Shown here piece after piece: positions 50,348 to 60,998 of a DNA stretch of 64,000 nt (the stretch's first letter is position 1; each line of letters opens with the position of its first letter). The translations under genes and the position numbers were made by a program. Source of the stretch: Streptomyces sp. CNH099 (GTDB lineage Bacteria > Actinomycetota > Actinomycetes > Streptomycetales > Streptomycetaceae); contig AZWL01000010.1 in assembly GCA_000514715.1 (NCBI GenBank), positions 186,172-250,171 on the forward strand. The letters are read 5' to 3'. The notes beneath the pieces are model-generated. The model ran no database searches, was not told the DNA's origin, and saw only the letters and a program-made list of their open reading frames with translations.

Positions 50348-50674
50348 CTACTCGTCGTGCTCCTGCGGCGGCAGGGCGGCGACGATCGGGTGGTCCCGCT
50401 CGATCAGGCCGAGCTTCGACGCGCCGCCGGGCGAGCCGAGGTCGTCGAAGAACTCGACGTTCACCTTGTAGTAGTCCTTCCACTCCTCCGGAGTGTCGTC
50501 CTCGTAGAAGATCGCTTCCACGGGGCAGACCGGCTCGCAAGCACCGCAGTCGACGCACTCGTCCGGGTGGATGTACAAGAACCTCTGGCCCTCGTAGATG
50601 CAGTCGACGGGGCACTCCTCAATGCAGGCCTTGTCCTTGAGGTCCACACAAGGCTCTGCGATGACGTAGGTCAC
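50348..50674 (-). CDS. fdxA: 7Fe ferredoxin
   Basis: 108 aa. Cys9, Cys17, Cys21, Cys40, Cys43, Cys46 and Cys50 match the ligands of the 3Fe-4S and 4Fe-4S clusters of Azotobacter-type 7Fe ferredoxin (ACIEECPVDCIYEG, CVDCGACEPVCPVEAI). The C-terminal extension is acidic. Electron carrier, for example to cytochromes P450. GTG 50674 with GAGGAGG 9 nt upstream. Confidence 0.96.
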   Translation of the reverse strand: MTYVIAEPCVDLKDKACIEECPVDCIYEGQRFLYIHPDECVDCGACEPVCPVEAIFYEDDTPEEWKDYYKVNVEFFDDLGSPGGASKLGLIERDHPIVAALPPQEHDE

Positions 50675-50735
50675 GCTGTCGTTCCTCCTCGATCAGGCTG
50701 GCGGCGCGGGAGCGCGGCGTGTCGATGCCCGCATC

Positions 50736-50741
50736 TAGTAT
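50736..50741 (+). promoter_or_regulatory. -10 box TAGTAT upstream of the GNAT gene
   Basis: TAGTAT lies 44 nt before GTG 50786, in the 111-bp region shared with the divergent fdxA gene. Confidence 0.4.
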
Positions 50742-50785
50742 CTCCGTTCCCGGGCACGGAGCGAACAAGAGGGGCGTGGAGAGCT

Positions 50786-51814
50786 GTGGAATTCACCACT
50801 GGGGCGCGGCTCGAAGTCCGTATCACCCCTGCCGACGTGGGAAAACGTGTTTCCGTACGACGACTGACAGATGCCTGCGAGGCAGCCGCGCGGTTCACGG
50901 ATGCAGTCGGTGTGCTCACATCGTGGGACGCCGGGGAGATTCGTCTCACCAGGCGGAACGGTGAGGTCGTGCGGATTCCGGAGTCGGCCGTGGTGGCGGC
51001 GAAGGTCGTCCCCGCCGCGCCGGCGCGCCGGCGCGGGCCGGCGGCCTCGGCGGCGGAGCTGACCCGGGTGGCGGCCCGGGGGTGGCCGCCGGTGACGAGC
51101 GAGCGGCTGGGCGACTGGACGCTGCGGGCCTCGGACGGCTTCACGAGCCGCGCCAACTCGGTGCTGCCGCTGGGCGACCCCGGGCTGCCGCTGGACGCGG
51201 CGCTGGCGCGGGTCACGCGGTGGTACGGGGAGCGGGGGCTGCCGCCGCTGGTGCAGGTCGCGACGGGCACGGGGGACGCGGGGGACGCGGGGGACGCGGC
51301 GGGCGGCGGCGAGGCGCTGGCGGCGGAGCTGGACGCGCGCGGCTGGGCGGCGCGGCGGGCGGCGCTGCTGCAGGTCGGGGAGCTGGCCCCGGTGGCCGAC
51401 ACGCGGGCCGCCGGAAACGGCGCGGAGCGGGTGGAGCTGTCCCGTACGGCCTCGGCCGGGTGGTTCGCGCTCTACAACCGGGCCGGGGAGCTGACGCCGG
51501 CCGCGCGGACGGTGCTGGAGGGCGGCCCGTCGGTGTGGTTCGCGACGGTCCCGGGGACGGACGGCGCCCCGGCCGCGATCGGGCGCTGCGTGGTCGACGG
51601 CCGCTGGGCGGGCTTCGCGGCGGTGGAGGTGGCCCCGGCGTACCGCCGCCGCGGGCTGGCCACGACGGTGATGGCCGCCCTCGCGGACCGGGCGCTGCAG
51701 GAGGGCGCCTCGGCGGCGTACCTCCAGGTGGAGCCGGACAACGCCCCGGCCCTGGCCCTCTACGGCGCCCTCGGCTTCGCCACCCACCACGCCTACCACT
51801 ACCGCTTGGGGTAG
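50786..51814 (+). CDS. GNAT acetyltransferase with N-terminal SH3-like domain
   Basis: 342 aa. Residues 1-75 form a small beta domain (LEVRITPADVGKRVSVRRLT, EIRLTRRNGEVVRIPESAVVAAKV) like the N-terminus of Rv0428c-type HATs. The C-terminal GNAT fold has GRWAGFAAVEVAPAYRRRGLATTVM (acetyl-CoA loop R/QxxGxG/A) and YLQVEPDNAPALALYGALGF. The acceptor is unknown. A GDAGDAGDA repeat occurs near residue 160. GTG 50786 with GGAG 4 nt upstream. Confidence 0.85.
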   Translation: MEFTTGARLEVRITPADVGKRVSVRRLTDACEAAARFTDAVGVLTSWDAGEIRLTRRNGEVVRIPESAVVAAKVVPAAPARRRGPAASAAELTRVAARGWPPVTSERLGDWTLRASDGFTSRANSVLPLGDPGLPLDAALARVTRWYGERGLPPLVQVATGTGDAGDAGDAAGGGEALAAELDARGWAARRAALLQVGELAPVADTRAAGNGAERVELSRTASAGWFALYNRAGELTPAARTVLEGGPSVWFATVPGTDGAPAAIGRCVVDGRWAGFAAVEVAPAYRRRGLATTVMAALADRALQEGASAAYLQVEPDNAPALALYGALGFATHHAYHYRLG

Positions 51815-51864
51815 GAGAGCCGTACGGGGCGGCGTGGCGGGGGTCGTGCCCCCACAATGGACTC

Positions 51865-52734
51865 ATGAAACAGCCCGGCATCGATCACCGGGCCCGGTTC
51901 GCGGAGGAGGCCCGCGCGCCGCGGCCCGACCTCGCGCTGCTCTGCCTGCTCGTCGGGGCCGAGACCGGGCCCGGGCTCGACGAGGACGGCATCGACGGCG
52001 TGCAGATCGAGCTGGACGAGCTGGCCGGGCGGTTGCCGTACGCGCCCGGCGGGCCGCGCGCGTGGGCGCGCGCCGCCGCCGAGCTGCTCGGGGAGCGCTG
52101 CGGGTTCCGCGGGACGCCCGGGGACTACCGCCGGCTGGAGTCGTCCCAGCTGCACGAGGTGCTGCGGCGGCGCCGCGGACTGCCGATCATGCTGTCCGTG
52201 GTCTGGATGGAGGTCGCCCGCCGGGCCGGGGCCCCGGTGTACGGCGTGGCGCTCCCGGGGCACTTCGTCGTCGGCTTCGGCCCGCCCCCCGTCGGCCCGG
52301 CCGCCACCGACCCGCCCGCCGCGGACGACCCCGTGCTGGCCGACCCCTTCGACGGCGGCCGGCTGCTCTCCCTCGCCGACGCCGAGTCGCTGGCCGCCGA
52401 AGCCACCGGCGGCGCGCCGCTGTCGGCCGCGACGCTGACGCCCGCCGACCCGCTGGACATCGTGCTGCGCATCCTCAACAACATCCGCGCCTGGGCGGCC
52501 CAGCGGCCCGAGCAGTCGGACGTCCAGCTCGCCGCCGTCGACCTCGCGCTCCTGCTGCCCAGCCACCCCGCCCGGCTGCGCCACGAGCGGGCGCAGCTGC
52601 TCGTCGCCCGCGGCGACTTCGCCGCCGGGGCGGTGGAGCTGGAGGAGTACGCCTCGGTGATAGCGGCGATGGAGCCGCAGGCCGCCGACTCCCTGCGCCG
52701 TCAGGCCCGCGCGGCCCGCGCCCGCCTCAACTGA
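51865..52734 (+). CDS. SirB1-type transglutaminase-like protein
   Basis: 289 aa. Transglutaminase-like/SirB1 segment RRGLPIMLSVVWMEVARRAGAPVYGVALPGHFVVGF, followed by a helical repeat tail (LAAVDLALLLPSHPARLRHERAQLLVARGDFAAGAVELEEYA) of TPR type. The catalytic Cys of true transglutaminases is not present at the expected place, as in most SirB1 proteins, so it probably acts as a scaffold. CACAAT 6 nt before the ATG may be a leaderless -10 box. Confidence 0.82.
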   Translation: MKQPGIDHRARFAEEARAPRPDLALLCLLVGAETGPGLDEDGIDGVQIELDELAGRLPYAPGGPRAWARAAAELLGERCGFRGTPGDYRRLESSQLHEVLRRRRGLPIMLSVVWMEVARRAGAPVYGVALPGHFVVGFGPPPVGPAATDPPAADDPVLADPFDGGRLLSLADAESLAAEATGGAPLSAATLTPADPLDIVLRILNNIRAWAAQRPEQSDVQLAAVDLALLLPSHPARLRHERAQLLVARGDFAAGAVELEEYASVIAAMEPQAADSLRRQARAARARLN

Positions 52735-52856
52735 GCACGCGCGGGCCCGGGAGCACCCGGGAGCGCGGAGACGGCACGCGGGAGACGACGGCGGGCCGGC
52801 CACCGGAGACGACCCCGGCACCGGCCCCCGCGTCCTGCACGGCGTACGCCCCGCCG

Positions 52857-53993
<1,137 letters not shown>

Positions 53994-54009
53994 GGTGGTC
54001 AGTCGCTCC

Positions 54010-55071
54010 CTAGCCCAGCCGGGGCTTGATCTGCTCGATGAAGATGTCCTGCTTCTGCCCGGCGCTCAGATGGCAGGCGGCCCCGCGGCCCTCGGGCAGC
54101 GCCGGCCGGTCCGTACGGCACGCGGTGCCGCCCACCTCCTGCACGTAGGTGCACCGCGGGTGGAACGGGCAGCCCGGCGGGGGGCTCAGCAGGCTGGGCG
54201 GGGTGCCCTTGATCGGCATGAGCGGCACGTCCACGTCCGAGGAGAGCCGCGGCATGCTGCTCAGCAGGCCCCAGGTGTACGGGTGCTGCGGCCTGCGCAG
54301 CACCTCGCGCGTGCTGCCCCGCTCCACGGCGCGGCCCGCGTACATCACCAGGATGTCGTCGGCGACGTTGGCGATGACGCCGAGGTCGTGGGTGATGAAG
54401 ACGATCGCGGAGCCGAACTCGCTCTGCAGGTCCCGGAGCAGGTCGAGGATCTGCGCCTGCACGGTCACGTCGAGCGCGGTGGTCGGCTCGTCGGCGATCA
54501 GCAGGTCGGGGTTGCAGACCAGCGCCATCGCGATCATGGCGCGCTGCCGCATGCCGCCGGAGAACTGGTGCGGGTAGTCCTCCGCGCGCATCTTGGCGTT
54601 GGGGATGCCGACCTTGTCCAGCATCTCCACGGCCCGCAGGTGCGCCTCGCGCTTGGAGACGCCCATGTGCTTGCGGTACGGCTCGGCGATCTGCCGGCCG
54701 ACGGTGTAGAAGGGCGAGAGCGCGGTCAGCGGATCCTGGAAGATCATCGCCATCTTGTTGCCGCGCAGCTTCTCCAGCTTGCGCTCGGGCATGCCGATCA
54801 GCTCTTCACCGTCGAGGCCGATGGAGCCCTCGACGTTCGTGTACATCTGGTTGTGCAGGCCCAGCACGGTCAGGTTGGTGACCGACTTGCCGGAGCCGGA
54901 CTCGCCGACGATGCCCAGGGTCTTGCCGCGCTCGACGTCGAAGGAGAGACCGTCGACGGCCTTGACGACGCCGTCCTCGGTGGTGAACTGCACGCGCAGG
55001 TCCTGCACCGAGAGGAAGGCGCCGTCCGCGGACGGGGCGGAACCTCCCGATTCCTTGGTCAGGGTGGTCAC
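54010..55071 (-). CDS. Oligopeptide ABC transporter ATPase (OppD/DppD type)
   Basis: 353 aa. Walker [10 protein letters not shown], signature [15 protein letters not shown], Walker [14 protein letters not shown]-loop THDLGVI, and C-terminal [20 protein letters not shown] 55071 with AGGAG 7 nt upstream, 10 nt after the permease stop. Forms the nucleotide-binding pair with the OppF-type protein. Confidence 0.94.
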   Translation of the reverse strand: MTTLTKESGGSAPSADGAFLSVQDLRVQFTTEDGVVKAVDGLSFDVERGKTLGIVGESGSGKSVTNLTVLGLHNQMYTNVEGSIGLDGEELIGMPERKLEKLRGNKMAMIFQDPLTALSPFYTVGRQIAEPYRKHMGVSKREAHLRAVEMLDKVGIPNAKMRAEDYPHQFSGGMRQRAMIAMALVCNPDLLIADEPTTALDVTVQAQILDLLRDLQSEFGSAIVFITHDLGVIANVADDILVMYAGRAVERGSTREVLRRPQHPYTWGLLSSMPRLSSDVDVPLMPIKGTPPSLLSPPPGCPFHPRCTYVQEVGGTACRTDRPALPEGRGAACHLSAGQKQDIFIEQIKPRLG

Positions 55072-55081
55072 TGCTCTTCTC

Positions 55082-56059
55082 CTAGGACAGACGGACGCGC
55101 GGGTCGATGAAGGCGTACGCCGCGTCGACGAGCACGTTCATCAAGATGATCATGGTGGACGAGAACAGCAGCACACCCATCAGCACCGGCAGGTCGGCCT
55201 TGAACACCGACGCGATGGACAGGTTGCCCAGACCCGGCAGCGAGAAGGTGAACTCGGTGATGATCGCGCCGCCCAGCAGGGTGCCGAGGTCGATGCCGAA
55301 GATCGTGACGACCGGGATCAGGGCGCCGCGCCAGGCGTAGCGGAAGAAGACCGTGGGTCCGGACATGCCCTTGGCCTTGGCCGTTCTGACGTGTTCCTCC
55401 TGCAACTGCTCGATCATCGTGGACCGCACCATACGGGTGTAGTTCGAGCCGAAGATCGTGGCGAGCACCATCCAGGGGAGGATCAGCCCGACCGCCCACT
55501 GCCATGGGTTCTCGGTGAACGGGTTGTACTTCGGGTCGCTGAAGATCCCGGTGCTGTACACCAGCGCCCACAGCACGAGCGGGCCGATGAAGTAGATCTG
55601 CAGCGAGCCGATGACCAGCGAGCTGCCGCTGACGAACTTGTCGACCGGCGTGCCGCGCCGCCAGGCGGCGATCATGCCGGCGCCGATACCGAAGACGAGG
55701 AAGACGACGGCCGCGCCGATGGTGAGCGACAGCGTGGTGGGGAAGCGGTCCTGGATGAGGCTCAGGACGTTCTCGTCGTGGACGAACGAGCGGCCGAGGC
55801 AGGGCGCCGGGCAGTCGCCCGTCGGGTAGGAACGGCCGGTGAAGATGCCGGACAGGAAGTTCCAGTACTGCACCGGGACGGGGTCGTCAAGGCCGAGGGA
55901 CCTGCGGATCAGTTCGAGGTTCTCGGGCGTGCACTTCTCGCCGCAGGAGATGCGGGCGGGGTCGCGCGGGATGGCGAAGAACAGGAAGAAACAGACCGCG
56001 CTGAGGATCAGCAGGATGATCAATGCGCCGATTGTCCGGCGAATCAGGAAACGAAGCAT
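55082..56059 (-). CDS. Oligopeptide ABC transporter permease (OppB type)
   Basis: 325 aa with six membrane helices. The first helix LRFLIRRTIGALIILLILS and the EAA loop EEHVRTAKAKGMSGPTVFFRYAWRGALIP are typical of OppB/DppB. An unusual extracellular loop (about residues 45-100) contains four Cys (ISCGEKC, GDCPAPC) likely to form disulfides. ATG 56059 chosen because the first helix starts there. Confidence 0.93.
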   Translation of the reverse strand: MLRFLIRRTIGALIILLILSAVCFFLFFAIPRDPARISCGEKCTPENLELIRRSLGLDDPVPVQYWNFLSGIFTGRSYPTGDCPAPCLGRSFVHDENVLSLIQDRFPTTLSLTIGAAVVFLVFGIGAGMIAAWRRGTPVDKFVSGSSLVIGSLQIYFIGPLVLWALVYSTGIFSDPKYNPFTENPWQWAVGLILPWMVLATIFGSNYTRMVRSTMIEQLQEEHVRTAKAKGMSGPTVFFRYAWRGALIPVVTIFGIDLGTLLGGAIITEFTFSLPGLGNLSIASVFKADLPVLMGVLLFSSTMIILMNVLVDAAYAFIDPRVRLS

Positions 56060-56157
56060 GACTGTGGGCTGCTCTCGAAGGACAAAGCGGCGACGTGGAC
56101 TGAAGGTGGTGCGCGGGGCCCGCCGATCGGGCGGGCGCCCGCGCACCGGAGGTGGTG

Positions 56158-57957
56158 CTACTGCTTCAGGTACAGCTTGCGCGGGTCGAGGGCACCGATG
56201 ACGTCGTCATACTGGACGCCGCCGATGTTCGAGCCGTGGAGCTGGATCTGCTTGTAGTACGTCATCGGGATGTTGGAGACCAGGTCCTTCACCACGTACT
56301 GGGAGAGCTTGTTCCACTCCTTGGCGGCCTTGGCCGGGTCCGTGATCTTCTGGACCCGGTCGATCTCCTTGTTGAGGAAGTCGTCGTTGGTGTGCGAGTA
56401 GTTCGACGAGCCGTCCTGGATCTGCCGGCCGTCGTACAGCGGCGGGACCACGGTGCTGGCGGACGGCCAGTCGGCGCCCCACGCGCTCACGTACATGTCG
56501 AACTTGTTGTCGACCAGGCCGATCTCGTCGTAGTACGTCTCGGCGGAGATCTCCTTGCGCTGGACGTCGAAGCCGGCCTCCTCCAGCGTGTCCTCCATCG
56601 TGGGCGAGTAGTTCTGGCCCTCGGGGGTGTTGATGTAGCCCCAGGTGAGCTTGTAGCCGACCTCGCCGGCGTCCTCCAGGATCTTCTTGGCCTTGGCCGG
56701 CTCACCCAGCGGGTTCTCCAGCTTGCCGAAGGGGTCGAAGCCGTCCTCGTAGCCGGAGACGGTCGGGCTGATCAGACCGCCTGCCAGCTCCATGCCCTGC
56801 GGGCCGCCGTACGCCTGCTGGTACGGCTGGATGGGCAGCGCGTAGGCGATGGCCTCGCGGACCTTCTTGTTCTTCACCCGGTCCATGTTGATGGCCATCT
56901 GCGAGACGTACGGCTGGTAGCCGGCGGCCTTGCGCTTCTGGGCCTCGGGGTCCTCGTTCAGCTTCGGCACCGTGGCGGCGTCCACCTGGTTGTTGAAGCT
57001 GACCGAGTTCTTGTTCGCACCCTGGTCGGCCATCAGCCGCTCGGTCGAGGTCTCGTACTGGATGTTGAACGTGATCTCGTACTTGTCCGGGTAGGCGTTC
57101 CGCGTCGCGTCGGTCGCCGGGTCCCAGTGCTCGTTCCTGACCAGCGTCATCGACTTGCCGGTCTTGAAGGACTCGATCTTGTACGGGCCCGCGGTCATCG
57201 GGTCCTTGTCGTACTTCTCCTTGGTGTCCTTCGCCTCGGAGACCATGGAGTAGCCCGGCATCGCCAGGGCGTACGGGAGGTCCGGCTTCGGGTCCTTGAA
57301 CTTGAAGACGATGGTCTTGTCGTCCGGCGTCGCCAGGACGGAGTCCGGCAGGTGGTCACCGTCGTACGGACCCTCGGGCAGCATCTCGCGGTACTCGGTG
57401 CCCGGGGTGTTCGCCAGCCACTGCTGGATGAAGACCGGACCGTCGTTGATGAACTCGGCGAACTGCCGCTCGAAGGTGTGCCGGACGTCCTTGGACGTGA
57501 TGTCCGTGCCGTCCGCCCACTTGATGTTGTCCTTGAGCGTGTACGTCCAGGTGCGGCCGCCGTCGGAGGGCTTGCCGCTGTCCGTGGCGAGGTCGCCGAC
57601 GAGGGTCTGCTTGCCCTGGGCGTCCGACTTGTAGCCGGTCAGCCCGCGGTGGATCAGCCGCGACAGGGAGCCCTCGTCCGAGACGTATATCTGTCCCGGG
57701 TCGAGGTGCGCGTAGCTGTCACGCTGCATGACGTTGATCGTGCCGCCCTCCTGGGCGCCCTTCACCTCGGCGGCGGGGCCGGTGGACGCCTCGGCGTCAC
57801 CGAACGGGATCTGCGCCTGCTGCTTCTGCGCCTTGTCCTTCTCGTCCTGCGCCGAGTCCGTGTCCTCCGAGCCGCTGCTGCAGCCGCTCAGGACCAAGGC
57901 CCCCGCGGCGAGCACCGCTGCCACGGCGTGCGCTCTGCGTGCACCCCTGATTCTCAC
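56158..57957 (-). CDS. Oligopeptide-binding lipoprotein (SBP family 5)
   Basis: 599 aa. Lipobox LSGC (Cys26), Ser/Asp/Lys-rich linker, then family 5 binding-protein fold: YVSDEGSLSRLIHRGLTGY, WTYTLKDNIKWADGTDITSKDVRHTFER, and SAWGADWPSASTVVPPLYDG near the C-terminus. Captures peptides (or similar ligands) for the transporter. It lies between the two permease genes, 98 nt before oppB, an order known for some Streptomyces transporters. GTG start at 57957. Confidence 0.94.
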   Translation of the reverse strand: MRIRGARRAHAVAAVLAAGALVLSGCSSGSEDTDSAQDEKDKAQKQQAQIPFGDAEASTGPAAEVKGAQEGGTINVMQRDSYAHLDPGQIYVSDEGSLSRLIHRGLTGYKSDAQGKQTLVGDLATDSGKPSDGGRTWTYTLKDNIKWADGTDITSKDVRHTFERQFAEFINDGPVFIQQWLANTPGTEYREMLPEGPYDGDHLPDSVLATPDDKTIVFKFKDPKPDLPYALAMPGYSMVSEAKDTKEKYDKDPMTAGPYKIESFKTGKSMTLVRNEHWDPATDATRNAYPDKYEITFNIQYETSTERLMADQGANKNSVSFNNQVDAATVPKLNEDPEAQKRKAAGYQPYVSQMAINMDRVKNKKVREAIAYALPIQPYQQAYGGPQGMELAGGLISPTVSGYEDGFDPFGKLENPLGEPAKAKKILEDAGEVGYKLTWGYINTPEGQNYSPTMEDTLEEAGFDVQRKEISAETYYDEIGLVDNKFDMYVSAWGADWPSASTVVPPLYDGRQIQDGSSNYSHTNDDFLNKEIDRVQKITDPAKAAKEWNKLSQYVVKDLVSNIPMTYYKQIQLHGSNIGGVQYDDVIGALDPRKLYLKQ

Positions 57958-58046
57958 TGTCTAACCACCCTGTCTGTCGGTCTTGACTTGCTGTGTGCGT
58001 GTTCACCCGTTGCCACGGCGGTCGCACCCTGGCGGCGGTACGAACG

Positions 58047-59087
58047 TCAGCGCGCGGCCTTCGGATCGAACGCGTCGCGGACAGAGTCCCCCAGCAGGTT
58101 GAAGGCGACCACGAAGATCACCATGGCGATGCCGGGGAAGAACATGAACGTGGGAACGGTCTCGGACACGTCCGCGGCCCGGGAGAACATCAGGCCCCAG
58201 TCGGGGGTCGGGTTCACCAGGCCGACGCCGAGGAACGACAGTCCCGCGGCGCTCGTCACGACGAGCGGCAGCTCGAAGGTTCCCTGCACGAGGATGGGTG
58301 TGACGAGGTTCGGCAGCATCTCCTTGCGGATGATTCGCCAGTTCGACGCCCCGCTCACCTTGGCGGCCTCGACGAACTCGCGCTCACGCATGGCGAGCGC
58401 GACACCGCGCACGATGCGGGCCATGCGCATCCAGCCCAGCGCCGCGAGCACCCCGATCAGCACCGCGACCCGCAACCAGGTCGGGGTCGCGTCCTCGGGG
58501 GCGACGAAGATCGTGGTGATGACGGGCATGAACGCCACGAAGAACAGCTGGCTCGGGAACGCCAGCATCAGGTCGGTGAAGCGGCCGATCAGCGTGTCGG
58601 TGCGGCCGCCGGTGAAGCCGGCGGCCACGCCCAGCAGCACGCCGATGCCGACGGTGAGGATCGTCACCGCGACGGCGATGGCCAGCGAGGTCCGGATGCT
58701 GTAGATCAGCAGCGTGAAGACGTCGCGGCCGAGGATGGGCTCCAGGCCGAACCAGAACTCGCCGCTGATGCCGCCGTTGGGCTTGACCGGGTAGCCGAGG
58801 GGGTCGAACAGCTCGGGCTTGCCGGTGGCCGAGTTGTACAGCGTGTACGGAGACTTCCCGTACAGCTTCGAGATGAGCGGGGCGCATATCGCGATCAGCA
58901 CGAAGAAGCCGACGACATACGCGGATATGACCCCCGCGCGGTCGCGCTTGAAGCGCTGCCACATCAGCTGACCGGGCGATTTGCCGATGTGATCGGCGGT
59001 GCCCTGGCCATCGCCCCCCTCTGCCTTGACGGGTTCGAGCGTTGTGGGCTCGGACCCCGTCGGGGCAGCCTCGGATGGACTCGTCAT
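58047..59087 (-). CDS. Oligopeptide ABC transporter permease (OppC type)
   Basis: 346 aa. N-terminal cytoplasmic arm, the OppC-N helix (RFKRDRAGVISAYVVGFFVLIAICAPLI), then five further helices with the EAA loop REREFVEAAKVSGASNWRIIRKEMLPNLVTPI. First gene of the operon oppC-SBP-oppB-oppD-oppF. Its upstream region holds a hairpin and two direct repeats. Confidence 0.93.
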   Translation of the reverse strand: MTSPSEAAPTGSEPTTLEPVKAEGGDGQGTADHIGKSPGQLMWQRFKRDRAGVISAYVVGFFVLIAICAPLISKLYGKSPYTLYNSATGKPELFDPLGYPVKPNGGISGEFWFGLEPILGRDVFTLLIYSIRTSLAIAVAVTILTVGIGVLLGVAAGFTGGRTDTLIGRFTDLMLAFPSQLFFVAFMPVITTIFVAPEDATPTWLRVAVLIGVLAALGWMRMARIVRGVALAMREREFVEAAKVSGASNWRIIRKEMLPNLVTPILVQGTFELPLVVTSAAGLSFLGVGLVNPTPDWGLMFSRAADVSETVPTFMFFPGIAMVIFVVAFNLLGDSVRDAFDPKAAR

Positions 59088-59566
59088 TGGCGTTGTGCTC
59101 CCGAACCGGATGAGAGCCGCAGCGCCCGTGCACGCTGCGGTGGTTGACGGGACTTTCGCAATCGATTCATCCCCCAGTCAAGGGGGTGACGGGGTAAGGC
59201 GAGGTGCGCAATCGCTTCTTGAGCGTAAGTTTTGCAGATTGAGGTCCGTACGTGCTTGACAAGCCGCCTTAGTGACCGACATATGCGACAAATAGCTTCG
59301 AAGGTCGTTAACACGACGGCAACCCGTCTGTGGCATCACCGATATACGAACGCGCCACTCTGGGGAGCGTACGGCCGTGCGGGTGCCGTCACCCGGCCGG
59401 GCCCGGTTGCGCGCCGGTCCGGCCGGGTTCCGCCCGCCCTCCGCCGGGGTCCGCCGGCGTCCGGCCGGTCTTGCCGGGAGTGTTGTCCGGCGCCGCGGAG
59501 AGGTGTAGACCTGGGTGCCGAGTGGGCCCACAAGGCGCACGGTTGCATATCGGGGGTCGGCCGGCG
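59088..59566. other. 479-bp divergent region between the transporter operon and a membrane-protein gene
   Basis: Unusually AT-rich for this window between 59140 and 59345. It holds a CCCCC-AGTCAA-GGGGG hairpin (59171-59186), two near-identical CGCAATCG-TTC boxes exactly 50 bp apart and several TTG-rich hexamers that could be -35 elements. The right part (59345-59566) is GC-rich without a gene. Confidence 0.5.
59157..59218. repeat. Direct repeat CGCAATCGxTTC, 50-bp spacing
   Basis: CGCAATCGATTC (59157-59168) and CGCAATCGCTTC (59207-59218), 11 of 12 identical, starts 50 bp apart (about five helical turns), upstream of the transporter operon. A candidate regulator site. Confidence 0.5.
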
Positions 59567-60553
59567 ATGGAGCAAGGACACATACTGGGGCGCGGCGCAC
59601 GCGTCTTCGGCGCCGTGTGCTGCGCGCTCCTCGCCCTGCTCTCGCTCGTGTGGATCGGCCGCGACGTCGACGTCGCGGGCGGCCTGCCCGACCTGTGGTG
59701 GTCCTGGGCCGGCGCCCCCGAGAGCGCTCCGGAGAGCCCTCTGGGCACCTCTCTCTACGACCCCGTCCTCGTCTGCGTCTACGCCGTCGCCGGCGTGACC
59801 GCCCTGTACTCCACCGCGGCCGCCGGGGCCCTCGGCGCGGCCGGTGCGGTCACGATCCTGCTGCGCGCCCCCGTGCTGTGGACGCTGACGGCGGACTGGA
59901 TGCAGCACATCGACCAGGACCTGCGCAACCGGGCCCTACTCTTCGCCGGGGTGGCCGTCACCCTCGGCGCGGTGCTGCTCATCTCCGTCGCCGCCGGCCG
60001 CCGGCCGGTGGACTCCGCCGGCGCCGGCTACCTGCTGCCCGACGAGCAGCCGCCGCGCCGGCCCACCCGCGGCGCCGCGGCCACCGGCCTCGTCTTCCTC
60101 GCCGTCGCCGCGCTGGCGCTCGCGGCGTGGGAGCTGCGCACCGCCGCGGTCGCCGGCTGGGACGCGTACGGCGACCGGCTCACCGGCGACGGCACCACGT
60201 ACACGCTGCTGATGCCCCCGGCCGCGTACGGCAAGTGGGCGGTCGCCGCCCTCTGCGGCGTCGCCGCCGTGGCCGCCGCCCGACGGGCCGCGCTCTCCCG
60301 CCCGCTGGGCATGACCGCCGGCGCGCTCGTCCTGGGCTGGGGCGCGGCCGACACCTCCCGGTACCTCAAGCACGAGGTCTTCGAGCGCTTCGGCGCCCTG
60401 GACACCGAGCACCAGCTGCAGGTCGCCACCGGCATCGGGCTGCTCCTCGCCGGCTTCGTCATCCTGTTCGCGTTCGCCGGCCGGGGCGGGCGCGACCCCG
60501 TGGCGGAGCCGCTCCCCCGCTGGCAGGAGCCCTCCTCCCCGCCCCCCTGGTGA
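59567..60553 (+). CDS. Polytopic membrane protein, function unknown
   Basis: 328 aa with about seven hydrophobic segments, starting VFGAVCCALLALLSLVWIG and ending in GIGLLLAGFVILFAFAGRGG. A periplasmic-side loop DLWWSWAGAPESAPESP and the TSRYLKHEVFERFGALDTEHQLQ loop are distinctive, but no family is recognised. ATG 59567; weak ribosome binding site. No close operon partner. Confidence 0.7.
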   Translation: MEQGHILGRGARVFGAVCCALLALLSLVWIGRDVDVAGGLPDLWWSWAGAPESAPESPLGTSLYDPVLVCVYAVAGVTALYSTAAAGALGAAGAVTILLRAPVLWTLTADWMQHIDQDLRNRALLFAGVAVTLGAVLLISVAAGRRPVDSAGAGYLLPDEQPPRRPTRGAAATGLVFLAVAALALAAWELRTAAVAGWDAYGDRLTGDGTTYTLLMPPAAYGKWAVAALCGVAAVAAARRAALSRPLGMTAGALVLGWGAADTSRYLKHEVFERFGALDTEHQLQVATGIGLLLAGFVILFAFAGRGGRDPVAEPLPRWQEPSSPPPW

Positions 60554-60670
60554 CCCCTGCGGAACCTCCGCCACCCCCTCCCCGACGGCCCCGCGACCAC
60601 CCCGCGGCGCCCTGCTCCGTGCGACCCCCGCATGCGCCGGTGCGCCGAACGATGCACGGATACCGATAGT

Positions 60671-60676
60671 TATGAT
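60671..60676 (+). promoter_or_regulatory. -10 box TATGAT upstream of the 64-aa protein gene
   Basis: TATGAT within ATAGTTATGATGCG, about 73 nt before GTG 60750. No good -35 at 17 bp. Confidence 0.4.
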
Positions 60677-60749
60677 GCGTGCGCGCGACGGGCATGCATC
60701 TCCTGGCCCGTCATATGACCCGACCACAGGTCCCGGGAGGTGAGCCGCT

Positions 60750-60944
60750 GTGGCTCTGTCGATCTCGCTGGTGCTGCTGCTCGCGATCATCGTCTATCTG
60801 CTGATCAAGAAAAGCGGCCTCAAGGGCGGGCACGCGGTGGTGTGCATGCTGCTCGGCTTCTACCTCGCCAGCTCGTCGGTGGCCCCGACCATCGACGACG
60901 TGACCCAGAACGTCGCGGACATGATCGAGAGCATCGAGTTCTGA
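60750..60944 (+). CDS. 64-aa membrane miniprotein
   Basis: Two hydrophobic segments (LSISLVLLLAIIVYLLI and HAVVCMLLGFYLASSSV) separated by KKSGLKGG, then an acidic amphipathic tail TIDDVTQNVADMIESIEF. No family recognised. GTG 60750 has GGGAGG 9 nt upstream and a TATGAT promoter box further up, so it is very probably translated. It precedes mshB by 54 nt, though mshB has its own -10 box. Confidence 0.72.
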   Translation: MALSISLVLLLAIIVYLLIKKSGLKGGHAVVCMLLGFYLASSSVAPTIDDVTQNVADMIESIEF

Positions 60945-60985
60945 CCTCCGCACAAGCGCCCCGGGGGACCTCCCGCCCCCTCGTC

Positions 60986-60991
60986 TAGGCT
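60986..60991 (+). promoter_or_regulatory. -10 box TAGGCT of mshB
   Basis: TAGGCT lies 7 nt before ATG 60999, indicating a leaderless mRNA. Confidence 0.5.
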
Positions 60992-60998
60992 TCCCTGT

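Noticed and set aside
59567..60553. Part of the oligopeptide transporter operon
   Set aside because: Opposite strand, 479 bp away, and unlike OppB/OppC permeases.
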